From: Vitrella brassicaformis
Lineage: Eukaryota > Sar > Vitrellaceae
Assembly: GCA_001179505.1 (NCBI GenBank)
Contig: CDMY01000708.1
Span: 91,463-155,462, forward strand
Length of the DNA: 64,000 nt
Direction: 5' to 3'
The position numbers and the translations under genes were made by a program. Of the stretch, positions 1 to 9,625 are shown in pieces; position 1 is the stretch's first letter; every line of letters starts with the position of its first letter. The notes beneath the pieces were generated by a model. It was given only the letters and a program-made list of their open reading frames with translations, had not been told where the DNA came from and made no database searches.

Positions 1-149
1 GTATATATGTGTGTTTCTGTTGTGTCCCAGAAAGAAAGAGATGGCTCCAAGTCCGTCGGCTGTGTGTAAGTGTGAGTGTGAGCGTATACATAGCTCCGAC
101 ACTCCACACACTCCCCAACACACACAATACACACCATGGATGAACACAT

Positions 150-651
150 TCAATGGTCATCGTATTGCTGGAGCGCCTCCAACTCGTCAACCAGCCACTT
201 CCTCTCCCCTTCAATCTCCTGCAGCCGCTTCGGCAGATCGTGCAGAGCCTCAGACAGGGACAGATCAGCACACAGCTGCAGCAGCTTGCGGCAAGAATGC
301 ATCTAAGCCACGCACGACACACAGACAGAGATGCTGCGCTGTGTTGTCGCGGTGTTTGCTGCCTCTGCACTTACGATGCTCTCAGCCGAGATCTTGATGA
401 GCAGGTTCTTCTGCAGTGCGTCATTGAGCGCTCCCTCGGCAGTGTTCAGCTGCAATGCACACACACCACACAGACGCCACAGATCCATTGCTGATGAATC
501 GGATGGCCCGTCCGTGTGGGGCGGATCCTTTTCTCTGCACCATTCTCACCTTGAGATGCCTCAGGATGCGCTGATAGCTCTGCACCAGATTCGCCACCAA
601 GGCGTCCACATTTCCATGCGCTCTTTCGCGTAACTCGTCCTCGTCCTCCAT
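150..651 (-). CDS. MED22: Mediator subunit 22-like protein (MED22/Surf5 family)
   Basis: Three exons on the minus strand: 651-550, 449-375 and 302-150, all spliced in phase 0, giving 109 residues. The product starts MEDEDELRERAHG and is almost entirely helical. A first helix (about 15-34, ending SYQRILRHLK) is followed by a middle helix with an LLIKISAESI stretch and a last helix with SCRKLLQLCADL and LSEALHDLP. This matches the order and length of MED22, a small head-module subunit of the Mediator coactivator of RNA polymerase II in the nucleus; yeast and plant members are only slightly longer. Family assignment rests on pattern recognition of short helices and is moderate. The gene is head-to-head with ADA2, with 191 bp between start codons. 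An extra upstream coding exon cannot be excluded, because an acceptor-like tccag lies just before the chosen ATG. Confidence 0.55.
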
Positions 652-842
652 CCCCAGCCCTCCTGGACATCCACAATGCCTTCTCGCGCCGCGAGAATAC
701 TGCGAGCTTTCAGGCGATCCGAGGAGAAGTGGTGGCAACGAACGTAAGGAGGACACATGCAACATCACGAGCGTGTCCACCGTGTTGATTTCCACGGTCA
801 ATTTCCCCTGTTTCTCTTTTCGCGATCGCAGGCGTGCGTGAG
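652..842. promoter_or_regulatory. Divergent promoter region between MED22-like and ADA2
   Basis: These 191 bp separate the two predicted start codons and must hold both 5' UTRs and both core promoters. I see no TATA box or long repeat. A pyrimidine-rich run lies near 799-820. The regulatory role is inferred from position only. Confidence 0.4.
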
Positions 843-3800
843 ATGATGGACACCGCCGACCCCAACGCCGACGAGCCACGGTGAGCAATGCATTCCCACG
901 CGCACGGCAAATACGCACCTACTCAGTCACCCAGAGCGAACGTCGATGCATTTACGTGATTTGTTCGGTCAGGGCCAAGCGGAGCCGTCAGGGAGAGGAC
1001 CACCGCTCCTCTGACGGCTCCCTCTGCGGTGAGCGGTGTGGAATGGACGCCCGAGGATGCTCACACACACCAATGGCCCGTTTGCAGTGCATGGAATATG
1101 TGAATGGGCTCCTTGTGTGTGTGTGTGTGTGTGCAGGCGCCGGCGACGTGAAGCTGCTCAAGTACCACTGTGACTACTGTCACTGCAGCTTCACGTCGTC
1201 GGTCCGCATCAAATGCGCCGAGTGCAGGAACATGGACCTCTGCGTCGAGTGTTTCGCGCGGGGGGTGGAGCGGGGCGATCACAAGAGCAACCACAAGTAC
1301 TATGTCCTGGTAAGACTCACAGACAGACAGACAGACAGACAGACAGCATCACGCCAGAGGCAGACAGAGAAGAAGAGCGGTATAGACATCGACTGGTGAT
1401 TGGAACTGCGTGTGTTGTGCTGTCCTGTCCGTTGCTTCATTCATTCAGGAGCCTCTGTCGCACACGCGCATCCTCTCTCAGGGTGGGTGACCACCTAACC
1501 ACACACACATACACACAGCCATCCACTGCCCGAGCTCCGTGTCTCTGCTGACCATGGGCACTCATCGCTGGTGCGTGTGTGTTGCTTATGTCAGACTGGT
1601 CGGCCGATGAGGATTGGGCGCTGCTCGAGGGCATTGAGAAGTTCGGACTCGGCAACTGGCAGGTCAGTTAGTTTGTTTGCTGGATGGACGGCTCGTCGCA
1701 GACTCAGAATGAGTGTGTGGTGTTGTCTGTGTTGTGTGTGCAGGAGATCGCAGACCACATCAACACCATCATTCAGACGTCTCGGCTGGCGAGCGGGAAG
1801 GACGCCAAACAGTGCGAGGCCCACTACACCGCCAAGTACCTCAAACCCAAGTCGGCGCCCATCCCCGACGCAGACGCGAGCGCACGTGCCCGGGTGAGAT
1901 GCACAGCGATCACACGATGGATGGATGCTCTTCTTCGCATTCATCTGTTTGTGTGTGTGTGTGTGTGCGTGTGCCTGGTGATGATCAGAATGGCACTCAG
2001 CCTGCGGACCAGGCGCGTGCCGACGAGGACTTGGCGATGAATGGTACGCACACAGACGCAATGCGTTTACACAGAACGCACCCCACCCACCCATCCTTTT
2101 CCTGCGTGTGTGTGTGTGGTGCCATCGATCCATCAGATGCTGAAAGTGTTGTCAGCCGCGGCGAGAAGCGCAAGCGCGACGACCGCGACTCTGTGGACCA
2201 GGACGGCAAGAGCGATCGGGGTCGCGGCGACGCCACGAGCAAAGTCGGCGGCCGCAGCCAATCGGGGGGACAGGCAGGGACGGGAGGGGGGGCGGGGGCT
2301 GGCACGGGGTCACAGCGGCCGCAGGGAGGCGCTACCAATGAGAGCAATATCATCGGGTGAGTCGATCGATGTGTGCAGACAGACCACCGATGGGTCGGTG
2401 GACCATCCGCCTTACACGTGTGTGTGCTTGTTGATGTGTGTGTGTGTGTTGTGTGTGCGTCAGGTTCATGCCTAAGCGCGGCGATTTCGACGTCGAGTAT
2501 GACAACGACGCCGAGCTCATCATCGCTGACATGGAATTCACCGGTGAGTCGAGTGACTCACCATCCTCCCAACCACGTACCATTCACACGCGGCCCTGCC
2601 GCTCACTGACTCGTTTTTTGCTGCAGATGATATGAACCCCGAGCAGCGCGAGACGCAGCTCAAGGTGCTGGAGGTGTACAACGCCAAGCTCGACGAGAGG
2701 CAGCGTCGCAAGAACTTCTTCATCGAAAGGTGTGCACGCCACCACGCTCACACACAGACACACTTGTACTTGTGCGTGTGTGGGTGCGTGGCTTTCAGGG
2801 GTTTGTTGGACATCAAGAAGTTGCAGCAGGAGGAGAAGAAAAAGCCCAAGGAGGAGCGCGAGCTGTACAACCAACTCAGGCCTCTGATGCGTTTCCACGA
2901 CCAGGCCTCCCACAACCGTTTCGTATCGGTACACACACCACACACACCACAACAACAACAACAACACACACACAGCGGATCTCATGACCTGTGTGTGTGC
3001 CCTCCCTATGTAGAATCTGATGGAAGAGCGTCGCCTTCGGTCTCGGCTGGAGCGGCTGCGTGAGTGGAAGTCACTCGGGCTCGCCTCACTCGACGAGGCA
3101 CACGTAAGGCAGACACACACACGCGCATATACTGACATCCCCGCGTGTGCACATCCTACCGTGTGTGTGTGTGTCTTCAGTCGTTCGAGCAGGAGAAGAA
3201 GCGCCGGGACGAGACTCTGAAGGACCTCCCATACATCTACGGAGAGGTCAGTCAGTTACCCTGCCAATCAGCCACACTGCACCAACCACACCATCGTCCT
3301 TGTGTCATCCATCCCCCATCTTTCAGAGTCAGGCTGCCCGTCAGGCTCGCCGCAACCAGGCCGCCAAGAGGCCTGCGGACGACGGGCAAGCGCCGCTGCA
3401 GGTGAGTGGGTGAGTAGGTGGCTGACTGACAAGACGACAAGAGGGCCAGACGATTGGTACATCACACGCCCATACGTGATACATGATTTGTGTGTGTGTT
3501 CAGCTGCCGAATCCGTCGGAGCTGGAGCGACTGCCTTGCGCAAACCTCCTTACACAAAAGGTGGGTCAGCAAGCATCGTGTGGGGGAGGCCAGACAGACG
3601 CGTGTGTGGGTGTGTGTGTGTCTATCTGTCAGGAGCGTGAGTTTTGCGAGAGCATCTCGATGCCCGCGCAGCACTATTTGGTGATCAAGAAGGTCCTCAT
3701 CGACGAGGCCAAAAAGAGCGGTAAGTGTGGTGGGCGGCACAGCACGCAGCGCCGTGGAACGTGCCTTACCCCACCTTACCCTCACCTCACCCACCCACCC

Positions 3801-4653
3801 ACCTCTGTCTTGTCTGTCGACACAGGGCCCATTTCAAGAGACGAGGCATCGAAGATCATCCGCCTCAGTAAAGTTCTAAACATCCCCCCACTCCCCTCCC
3901 TCCCCCCCACCCCACACACACACACACGGACATTCATGCTGTGCTGTCTTTGTCCACTGGTTGCCTTGATCATCAGATGTAAACAAGACCGCTCGGCTGT
4001 ACGACTTCCTCATGGAGTGCAACTGGATCGCCCCTAACACGCAGGCCGTCGAGTACGCCGAGCGCGAGACCGCCCAGCGCGCCATGAGGGACCTCAGCGC
4101 CACCTACGAGCACGTCACCTTCAAGCCCGCCCCGTACCAGGCCCCCCTGCTGCCGCGCGAGCAGGTGATGCCCGGTCCCCCCGCCCCCGCTCGCCACTCC
4201 CCCTCTCCCTCCCCCAGTCCCTCTGGCCCGTCTCCCAGCAACGGCGAGGACGAAGGCGAGGAGGAGGGCGAAGACGTCATGGACGACGATAATGGCGGCG
4301 GGGATGACGCAGACGCTGATGCACCTGGCGATGACGACATCGACGAGGGTGACGAGCTGATGCGGTCTGAGCCTGCCGATGACGACGTCATGCCCAACGG
4401 GTACCCCCCCAGCAATGGGCGAGAGGCGGAGGGTGATGGTGAGGGAGAGGGAGAGGCTCCCCCGGTGCACAACGGGGTGGTGAACGGGGTGAGCGACGCT
4501 GGTCCGATGGATGGCGGCAAGGAGGACGGCGATGACGAGATGATGGACGATGGGGAGGTGCATGAGGGCGACGACGCCCCGCCTGATCCAGATGACCTGC
4601 CTGAGGAGGGCCCGTTGGCTGAGGACGGCAACGCGGCCTCGCCGGATGACTGA
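843..4653 (+). CDS. ADA2: Transcriptional adaptor ADA2 (ZZ-SANT-SWIRM), SAGA/ADA-type complex
   Basis: Eighteen exons: 843-880, 973-1028, 1137-1309, 1449-1482, 1595-1662, 1744-1893, 1989-2043, 2137-2356, 2464-2543, 2627-2729, 2799-2928, 3014-3103, 3181-3246, 3327-3401, 3504-3560, 3633-3720, 3826-3867 and 3977-4653. The protein has 733 residues. A ZZ zinc finger spans about 33-87 ([27 protein letters not shown]). A SANT/Myb domain spans about 102-155 ([35 protein letters not shown]). The conserved ADA2 central segment follows ([17 protein letters not shown], then a charged helical stretch). A C-terminal SWIRM domain lies at about 466-550 ([29 protein letters not shown]). ADA2 docks the Gcn5 acetyltransferase in nuclear SAGA-type complexes. 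Past the SWIRM is an unusual tail of about 170 residues, rich in Asp, Glu, Gly and Pro. Frame fits at all 17 splice junctions. Confidence 0.93.
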
Positions 4654-4944
4654 GCGACTTTCTCTTTCTTGCTCTCGTGTTGCCTAGCCGTCCATTAAGC
4701 TCTCTTTGTATGCTAGGGGGCATTGTGGAGCTTTCACGCGGGCGGTTGGGGGGGCGGCTGGATGCATGCGTGCTGGGGGCGACCTTGCGAACTTCCTCCT
4801 TCATTGTCGTGACTCCCTCACTACTCACTACTGACTGACTGACTGACTGACTTGCATGCTCGCTTCGGAGTAATTGCATGGTGAATGCATTGGATCGTGT
4901 CCGACGTCAGAGTGCCTACACCACCGTCACCGAGACAGACAGGC

Positions 4945-4977
<33 letters not shown>

Positions 4978-5141
4978 CCCCTGCCTCCCCCAGACCAAGC
5001 CACTCCCCCTCCCCACCCCGCTCCCCTTCTAGAGAAACCACCATGCAGGGGGACACGACGTCCGCCCTCATATACACACCACACACACAGGAAGACAGAA
5101 ACTGGTGCTACGAAGAAAACCGAGCAGTCAGCCGTGGCCAC
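4654..5141. other. Convergent intergenic region between ADA2 and the DUSP gene
   Basis: This holds the two 3' ends. It has a ctgactgact run near 4831-4850, a perfect (CA)n tract of about 30 nt near 4945-4974 and a C-rich stretch after it. I see no gene here. Confidence 0.6.
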
Positions 5142-6547
5142 TCATTTGCGGAAGAGCCTCCCAGCCGGAGCAGCCCGTGGCGTGTGTGACGGCACAACCG
5201 GAGCGCTCGCCCGTCCAGGAATGGCCGCAGGGGCGTTCTCGCGCTCTGCATGGAAGCAAACAACCACACACAGACCCATGCACCGACCCACCCACGGCTG
5301 AAGGTCGGTTCCTGACATCGCACTTACCTCTGTTGGCCCACGAAGTGACCTGCTCCACAAAGCCGAGGTTGGGGTCCACAGCATGACGCACCTTACGCAC
5401 CTGCAGACACCAAAGAGCACGTTGTCATGTGAATGGATCCATGGCGGCACTTACATACTCACCTCCTCGACTGCCTCGTCGTAGCTCATGCCCTCCACGC
5501 GCATGAGGTATGCGATGACGAGCGTGGCTGACCGAGAAATGCCGGCCTTGCAGTGGACCAGCACACTGCCCCCATTGTCCAGCGCCCCCTGGATCCATGC
5601 AACGGTGCTCTCCAGCACCGACTCGTCCAACACCTGAGTGCCCTTGTCCTAACACACACACAGACAGACACACAGGCACACAGGCACACAGACACCTATA
5701 ATGCATGCTGTCGTGTGTGTGTTCGTGTGCGTGTGTCAGTATTGTTTACCCTGAGGTCGAGTGTGTGGTACTGTATGCGCATATTGGGGTCGTTCTCGAA
5801 CACGTTTGGACACTCCACAGCAGCGTTCACCACATGAGATATGCCGTGACTCAGCAACATCTGCACGGCCAGCCGAAAGGACACAGAGAGGCGCAGCACA
5901 GCACGCCATGGCAAGTCGGTCAGCTGGCAACCAGTGTCTTGCTCTCACCGATTTGTCCTTTGCAACTTCCTCAGATGAAATGTACAGGCGGTCGCGAACT
6001 CTGGCACAGTCATATTTGGTCTCTTCCCTCTTCCTCCGAACGTCCGCGCGACTCGAGTCAGGAGCCTCTGAAGATGCCAACAGACAACAGCCACCAGAAT
6101 ATAGCAGAAAGCAGATGCCCTGTGGTGACCTTCCTCAGTCCCCTTACCGGCCGCGTCAGTGACCGTTTCGCTGACATCGATAGTGAGTGACCGCATTGGT
6201 TTCTTGATGCGCCTGGCCGCCCATCCCCCTGCCGCTGCTGCGGCATTCGCACCAGTGCGAGACGAGGAGCATGCCGCTCCGGGAGGAGGGCCAGCCTGCA
6301 GCATGCACACAACACACAGTCATCCGAGATTGGCCCGCTCACTCGTTTGTGCGTGTTGAGGGCCGCCCGTCACCTGTGACTCTTCGGGTATGGTCAGGAC
6401 CTGATCGAGGCTCAGCGTGGATGAGTGGCCGAAGGACGGAGGCCTTCCGTCGTTGGACGAGGGCATCCCCAGGCGGGAGTCACGCGATGAGTACCGGACG
6501 ACGACTGCATCCCGCTGAGCTGGACTGCTGATGCCATCCTCCGCCAT
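5142..6547 (-). CDS. Dual-specificity protein phosphatase (DUSP family)
   Basis: Seven exons on the minus strand: 6547-6374, 6295-6148, 6067-5949, 5860-5750, 5648-5463, 5400-5328 and 5245-5142, giving 304 residues. The first about 115 residues are low complexity (Ser/Ala/Gly-rich). The catalytic domain starts at about 130 with [16 protein letters not shown] and runs through [15 protein letters not shown]. It reaches the P-loop [12 protein letters not shown] with catalytic Cys217 and Arg223, followed by [18 protein letters not shown]. The general-acid Asp is probably one of those in the [15 protein letters not shown] segment just upstream. The enzyme removes phosphate from Ser/Thr and Tyr of proteins. 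The substrate cannot be inferred. A short basic tail of about 35 residues follows the domain. The last acceptor was chosen by frame; using another frame changes only the tail. Confidence 0.88.
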
Positions 6548-6676
6548 CCTTCTTCCCTGGTCGGCGAGAGGTCCAATCGCGCAAGCCCGAGGTGGGGGGC
6601 TGCCCCCAGTCTCGCAGTTTCTTCAACTCGAAGAAGGGCTGTGTCAGTGGGGCTATTGCGCATCCCGTCGCCACTC
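6548..6676. promoter_or_regulatory. Divergent promoter region between the DUSP and ZP-like genes
   Basis: These 129 bp lie between opposed start codons. No motif was recognised. The role is inferred from the head-to-head arrangement. Confidence 0.35.
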
Positions 6677-7999
6677 ATGCGGGTGTTTTCGGTCCTCCCG
6701 CTGATTTTCACCGCCTCCTATGGGCAACCGTACATCGGCGGGGAAGTGTACTGCGGCGAGACCATCATAACATGGTGCTTTCCAGCGAATTCTGATTACG
6801 CGTGGCCGGCGGACCAGCCAAAACTGTCGTGGGGCAATGGGTCAAGGAACTTGGCAACGCAGCTGACAGGACCAAGTTTCAAGTTGGACAACGGCTGCTG
6901 GTCCTTCAACACCACTGAGACCGATGGCACCGACCAAGTCACGTGCATCCAGCAGCCCATCCCTAACCCGAACTACAACCCCTGCGAGGCAACGATTGAG
7001 ATCTCAGAGGACTGGTACAACGTCACAAACACCGTTGGCATCCAGCCCGGGGATGTAGACAACCCACTGCCAGGCGACGTCACTCTACAGAACTTCTACT
7101 CGACGCAGAAATGTGTCTACGCGAGGACATACCAGAGGGGAGCCGAAATTCAGACATATACGGCGCAAGACGTCACCTTGCAGGTAGGTAGGTCAGCCCA
7201 TCCATCCACCAGCGTGTGTTGCACTCACGATTGCGTGCAGGGGTACGGCGAGTTCATTGTCGACTTCCTCGCCTGCGGCAAGCTCGACAACCCCGACCAA
7301 CTGTGCAGCGACAGTGACATGTATGATGGGGGAGCGGAACCCAAGCTCTCTCGCACCGGCAAGCTCTACTTCCGATCGTGCATCAAGGGTGTCGAGGGTG
7401 CAGACCTTCACCTGGCCTTGCGCCACTGCTCCTCGCACAACAGCGACCCCCGCGCTCCCCCAACCGCCACCAACACCACGCTTGTCACCGACTATTGCGG
7501 CAGCAGGGTCTTCACTGACAGCAGCGGAAGAAATCACGTGACAAAGACCTTCGTCGGCACAGCCCAGCCCCTTTCCCAGTGCGGCATCCTTGAAGTCGGC
7601 TCCCATCGGTATGTGGAATCGGACATTCTCTATGTAACGTGTGTCGTCACCGTGTGCACCGCCGCCAAGTGCAGCAACCTCAAAGACACAGCAGAGGACG
7701 GTGACACGTGCCGACAGGATTGGTCAGCGCCGCCAAATGCTGACCGATTGAGACGGCTGTCCAACGGGGAGGCGGAGGAGGGGATTGATTTCACAGAGGT
7801 GCTTATGCTGACGACTGGACGAGCGGATGGTCCTGTGATCGACGACAAGGTGAGAGAGACACACATATATTATCACTTTGCCTCGTACTCTCATATCTGT
7901 CCACCGGTGTCTTTGCAGTCTGATGCTGTTGCTCTTGGTGGCGGCTTTGTGGTGTCCTCCCTTGCTGTGCTGGTCGGATTGCTGGGAGGACAGCCGTAG
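6677..7999 (+). CDS. Secreted/surface protein with ZP (zona pellucida)-like C-terminal module
   Basis: Three exons, 6677-7183, 7241-7849 and 7919-7999, give 398 residues. The ATG at 6677 was chosen because it starts a signal peptide (MRVFSVLPLIFTASYG). The ectodomain is Cys-rich with several N-glycosylation sequons (NGS, NTT, NVT). The second half resembles the ZP-C subdomain. LHLALRHCSSHNSDP followed by VTDYCG resembles the usual Cys, Asn-Pro and dgC pattern, and ILYVTCVVTVC followed by KC resembles the paired Cys strand. The extreme C-terminus is hydrophobic (GGGFVVSSLAVLVGLLGG) with no cytoplasmic tail, so it is either a membrane anchor or a GPI-attachment signal. ZP modules polymerise extracellular matrix in animals. 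Function here is unknown, and the ZP match is by eye. Confidence 0.72.
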   Translation: MRVFSVLPLIFTASYGQPYIGGEVYCGETIITWCFPANSDYAWPADQPKLSWGNGSRNLATQLTGPSFKLDNGCWSFNTTETDGTDQVTCIQQPIPNPNYNPCEATIEISEDWYNVTNTVGIQPGDVDNPLPGDVTLQNFYSTQKCVYARTYQRGAEIQTYTAQDVTLQVGRSAHPSTSVCCTHDCVQGYGEFIVDFLACGKLDNPDQLCSDSDMYDGGAEPKLSRTGKLYFRSCIKGVEGADLHLALRHCSSHNSDPRAPPTATNTTLVTDYCGSRVFTDSSGRNHVTKTFVGTAQPLSQCGILEVGSHRYVESDILYVTCVVTVCTAAKCSNLKDTAEDGDTCRQDWSAPPNADRLRRLSNGEAEEGIDFTEVLMLTTGRADGPVIDDKVRETHIYYHFASYSHICPPVSLQSDAVALGGGFVVSSLAVLVGLLGGQP

Positions 8000-8157
8000 C
8001 TGTGTGTGTGTGATTTCGGGCGGGCAGTTGGACACTCATCGATCAAGTCATATGCTTTACTATACAGACATGCATAGTGAGTAAGACATACATACGTATA
8101 CACACTGTGAACGTCTCTCATTTCAACGAGTCCATCGGTGAGTGTCTCGTGATATCG

Positions 8158-9180
8158 ATGGCCAGCCAGAGCGGCGACGGCCAGCCGGACGGTGGCGACG
8201 TCGACAGTCCGAATTGCCAGCTGCGCGTGGTGTCCCAGGGCGGCCGGGCAGAGCATGAGGACAGCGGCCTGAAGTGCTCCCTGTCGAGCAAGCGGCACTT
8301 TGACGAGGCGACGCTCAGCTTCAATACCCTGCTGTATGTGCAGATCACCAACACGGGCAAGAGACACATCGAACTCATGTGAGTGACTGAGTGAGTGAGT
8401 GAGTGAGTGATGCTGACCACAAAACACCGGAGACACACGATGGTGTCTCTGTGTGTGTGTGTCTCTGTGTTGTGCGTCTAGAATGCTCACCTACAAGTTC
8501 AAAGGTGCACAATGCTTGCGCGGCATTGGATTGTGCATTTTCTTCTCAGCAGCTGTGTAAGTAATGATATCTCCTGTGTGTGTCAGACCCATGGAGCGGC
8601 CACGGTGCCCCGACGCACATACACACTCACGATCCACTCACAATCCACAGGTGCACAGTCTGGTGTTCAGTTCGCCGGTTTGTGAAGAGTCTGCCTTGCC
8701 TGCTCCACCCAGCCGACGGCAGCCAGCGGAAGGACGACGGCGTTCGCTCCTTCAAGTCCGTGACGTACGCTGCCAGAATGGCCGAGGACAAGAAGGCAAG
8801 ACAAGCAGACAGAACACATCCATCCATTTGTGTGACTTCATGTGTGTGTCTCTTCCGATCAGATCCAGCGCGATAGCTTCATCTGTGAGCTGCCGGAGCC
8901 AGAGCAGTCCGACGGTGACTCTGAGGTCGAAATCGTCCTCACAGTCCACTTCAGATCGCACCATACCAGGTTTGTTATCTATAGTGCACACGCATGTCTG
9001 TGTCTCTCTCAGTGCGCATGCGGATGTATGTGAATGTTCAGGTCGATTGCCCGACAGCGTTGCTCGTCTTTCTGTCTCGATGTGCTGTCCGAGGCAGCAT
9101 CGACAGGGAAGCGGACACTCTCGCCCTCGAGGCAGTCCACCAGCACCGACCAACAAATCAAGAAGTCGAGACACGGCTAG
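8158..9180 (+). CDS. Orphan protein, family not recognised
   Basis: Five exons, 8158-8378, 8482-8504, 8587-8795, 8863-8969 and 9042-9180, give 232 residues and a consistent frame. The product is soluble, with no signal peptide or membrane segment. It has a beta-like first part (LLYVQITNTGKRHIEL) and an acidic middle (ELPEPEQSDGDSEVEIVL). The tail is Ser/Thr/Arg-rich. The intron after 8795 uses a GC donor (gaagaag then gcaaga). The third exon may contain an additional intron from 8607 to 8667 (gtgcccc to gttcag), which keeps frame and would remove a His-rich stretch encoded by CA-repeat DNA. It lies 158 bp downstream of the ZP-like gene on the same strand. I do not assign a function. Confidence 0.55.
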
Positions 9181-9625
9181 ACAGACACACACACAGAGGC
9201 AGACACGTGCAAGCAGACAGAGAGACAGACAACCGTGGTGAGTGGGTGGAGTGAACTCGACTGCAGAGGTGTGAGCGAGAGGGACATGATGTGAGCGGAC
9301 ACAGATGGACAGATTAGGTGAATAGCGAATCGATCCACCTTGAGACAAATGACATGTAGAGGTCCATGAGTGAGTGGCATCGATCTGACTGGCTGGCGTC
9401 ACTTTGAATGAATCGACTAAGCAACCACATCGGTCAATCGATCTTCCCATCATCCTACCCAACCCACCCCATTCAATATTGGCATGCAGTATTTCCATAC
9501 ATGCAGTATTTCCATACTCCTGCATGCAGTCATGCAGTCGTGACTGCATTGCCCACACACACGTACCACACACACGCGCATACGCATACGGGCGGGCAGC
9601 TATACTACGGCCAGACTTGCTCCTC
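9181..9625. other. Convergent intergenic region with short repeats
   Basis: This lies between the stop codons of the orphan gene and the coiled-coil gene. It has a 17-nt unit repeated twice in tandem (9483-9499, 9500-9516) and an inverted repeat at 9532-9549. No gene is seen. Confidence 0.6.
9483..9549. repeat. Tandem 17-nt repeat plus inverted repeat built on atgcagt
   Basis: The 17-mer catgcagtatttccata occurs twice head to tail. It is followed by a perfect palindrome with arms atgcagtc and gactgcat around a 2-nt loop (9532-9549). It sits between convergent 3' ends. Confidence 0.75.

Noticed and set aside
1-149. A coding exon at the left edge
   Set aside because: The open frames there are low complexity, and no splice-consistent link to the MED22-like gene or another family was seen.
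421-918. 165-residue minus-strand ORF as a gene upstream of ADA2
   Set aside because: Only its part between 550 and 651 is coherent, as the first MED22-like exon. The rest covers an intron and the ADA2 first exon in antisense.
4104-4631. Long Ser/Pro-rich minus-strand ORF opposite the last ADA2 exon
   Set aside because: It is the antisense shadow of the acidic, GC-rich ADA2 tail, with no independent signals.
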